13,408 nt of DNA from assembly GCA_021443945.1 (NCBI GenBank), contig JABUSF010000011.1, positions 71,014 to 84,421 on the forward strand, given 5' to 3'. The notes below the pieces were generated by a model, which saw nothing but the letters and a program-made list of their open reading frames with translations, made no database searches and was not told the DNA's origin. Source of the stretch: Ileibacterium sp. GTDB taxonomy: Bacteria; Bacillota_I; Bacilli_A; Erysipelotrichales; Erysipelotrichaceae. Positions 13,100 to 13,408 of the stretch are shown one piece after another. A program made the position numbers and the translations under genes. Within the stretch, counting starts at the first letter, position 1; each line of letters begins with the position of its first letter.

Positions 13100-13157
13100 A
13101 GTTTTTCTCCTGTTTCACATGTCTCGATTTGTAAAGAAGAGCCATAAAAGCTCTGCT

Positions 13158-13193
13158 AAAAAAAACAGGAACATTCAAACAGAGAACGTTCCT
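13158..13193 (-). terminator. Intrinsic terminator inside the aroF leader
   Basis: On the minus strand AGGAACGTT (13193-13185), loop CTCTGTTTG and AATGTTCCT (13175-13167) form a 9-bp stem with one G-T wobble, followed by G and eight T (13165-13158). It lies 59 bases before the aroF ATG and after the predicted promoter, so it should block aroF unless overridden. Confidence 0.82.
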
Positions 13194-13273
13194 TATACGA
13201 AGCCCAAATGGAAAAGATCCGGCAATTCATGACGGATTTCAAATTCAGGCACAGATTGTAAATCGATAAACAT
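13193..13273 (-). other. Possible 26-residue leader peptide reading frame upstream of aroF
   Basis: ATG (13273-13271) to TAA (13195-13193), with Phe at codons 2, 11, 21 and 25. The final A of the stop codon is the first base of the terminator stem, so a ribosome at the end of this frame would cover the stem's 5' arm. No Shine-Dalgarno sequence is visible before it, which weakens the case. An overlapping frame from 13283 would be MSQYVYRFTICA if translated from a leaderless start. Confidence 0.25.
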
Positions 13274-13289
13274 ACTGACTCATGGGGTT

Positions 13290-13319
13290 ACTATACTCTT
13301 GCCTCCATCCTGTTTGCAA
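13290..13319 (-). promoter_or_regulatory. Likely aroF promoter
   Basis: On the minus strand TTGCAA (13319-13314), an 18-base spacer and TATAGT (13295-13290) give a good -10 and a moderate -35. Transcription would start around 13283 and pass through the leader terminator. Confidence 0.6.
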
Positions 13320-13408
13320 GAATTTTCAACTGTTATGAATACAAATGAAAGAAAATCAACATCGGATCATCGGCTCTTATGAGGCCAGAAAAGACTCCAG
13401 ACACTGGG
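13320..13408. other. Right edge, nothing assigned
   Basis: No supported gene. On the minus strand two frames open to the edge stop quickly; one (ending about 13379) could be the tail of a gene beyond the window. On the plus strand an ATG at 13379 is open to the edge but has no ribosome binding site. Confidence 0.4.

Larger units (their letters stand above)
13112..13283 (-). promoter_or_regulatory. aroF leader, candidate transcription attenuator
   Basis: Between the likely start point (about 13283) and the aroF ribosome binding site the minus-strand RNA contains a small hairpin (ATCCG...CGGAT, around 13217-13238), an intrinsic terminator (13158-13193) and a third hairpin, AGAGC/GCTCT (13138-13154). 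A short reading frame (13273-13193) ends exactly where the terminator stem begins. It is not a T-box: no GGTGGTACCGCG is present. Confidence 0.5.

Noticed and set aside
13048..13145. Second small frame (ATG 13145) overlapping the start of aroF
   Set aside because: No ribosome binding site, start codon in a hairpin loop, and it overlaps aroF out of frame.
1..13408. tRNA or rRNA genes, CRISPR arrays, insertion sequences, phage attachment sites
   Set aside because: No clover-leaf with CCA-type end, regular repeat-spacer pattern, transposase motif or terminal inverted repeats were seen on reading both strands.

Overview
The window looks like chromosome from a low-GC Gram-positive bacterium (Bacillota). 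Signs are a comG-type competence pseudopilus operon end, two aminoacyl-tRNA synthetase genes each behind a T-box leader, AGGAGG-type ribosome binding sites, and hairpin-plus-U-tract terminators after most transcription units. An erysipelotrichial or related gut lineage would fit, but this is an inference from gene style, not proof. No tRNA, rRNA, insertion sequence or CRISPR array was seen.

Layout. 1-718 (+): end of a competence operon, comGF (cut by the left edge) then comGG. 719-1065: non-coding stretch with a strong terminator at 941-966 and a likely extended -10 promoter at 1007-1015. 1066-4801 (+): a tightly packed five-gene operon of an XrtG-like membrane protein, an XrtG-associated-type family 2 glycosyltransferase, a two-helix membrane sensor with a possible degenerate GGDEF domain, a 6-pyruvoyl-tetrahydropterin-synthase-like protein and a stand-alone histidine phosphotransfer protein. 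4827-7538 (+): promoter, leucine T-box, leuS and terminator. 7553-8203 (+): SGNH hydrolase. 8216-8545 (-): ABM-type small monooxygenase. 8639-10198 (+): promoter, tyrosine T-box, tyrS and terminator. 10184-13099 (-): Cof-type HAD phosphatase, TIGR01212/YtqA-type radical SAM protein and type I-beta DAHP synthase (aroF). 13112-13283 (-): aroF leader with an apparent intrinsic terminator, so a candidate attenuator.

How it fits together. The five-gene operon is the unusual part. Its first, second and fourth products match, from memory, the three families TIGR03110 (XrtG), TIGR03111 (glycosyltransferase) and TIGR03112 (PTPS-related) that travel together in Firmicutes. Here the XrtG-like protein lacks the Cys/Arg/His catalytic residues, and the glycosyltransferase has changed DxD and QxxRW motifs. 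The set may therefore be a repurposed, non-proteolytic surface-glycan or export machine, with signalling parts (extracytoplasmic sensor, HPt) in the same transcript. The rest is housekeeping: Leu and Tyr charging controlled by uncharged tRNA, and entry into aromatic amino acid synthesis apparently controlled by leader termination. Two minus-strand genes have stop codons buried inside terminator hairpins, an economical arrangement at convergent gene ends.
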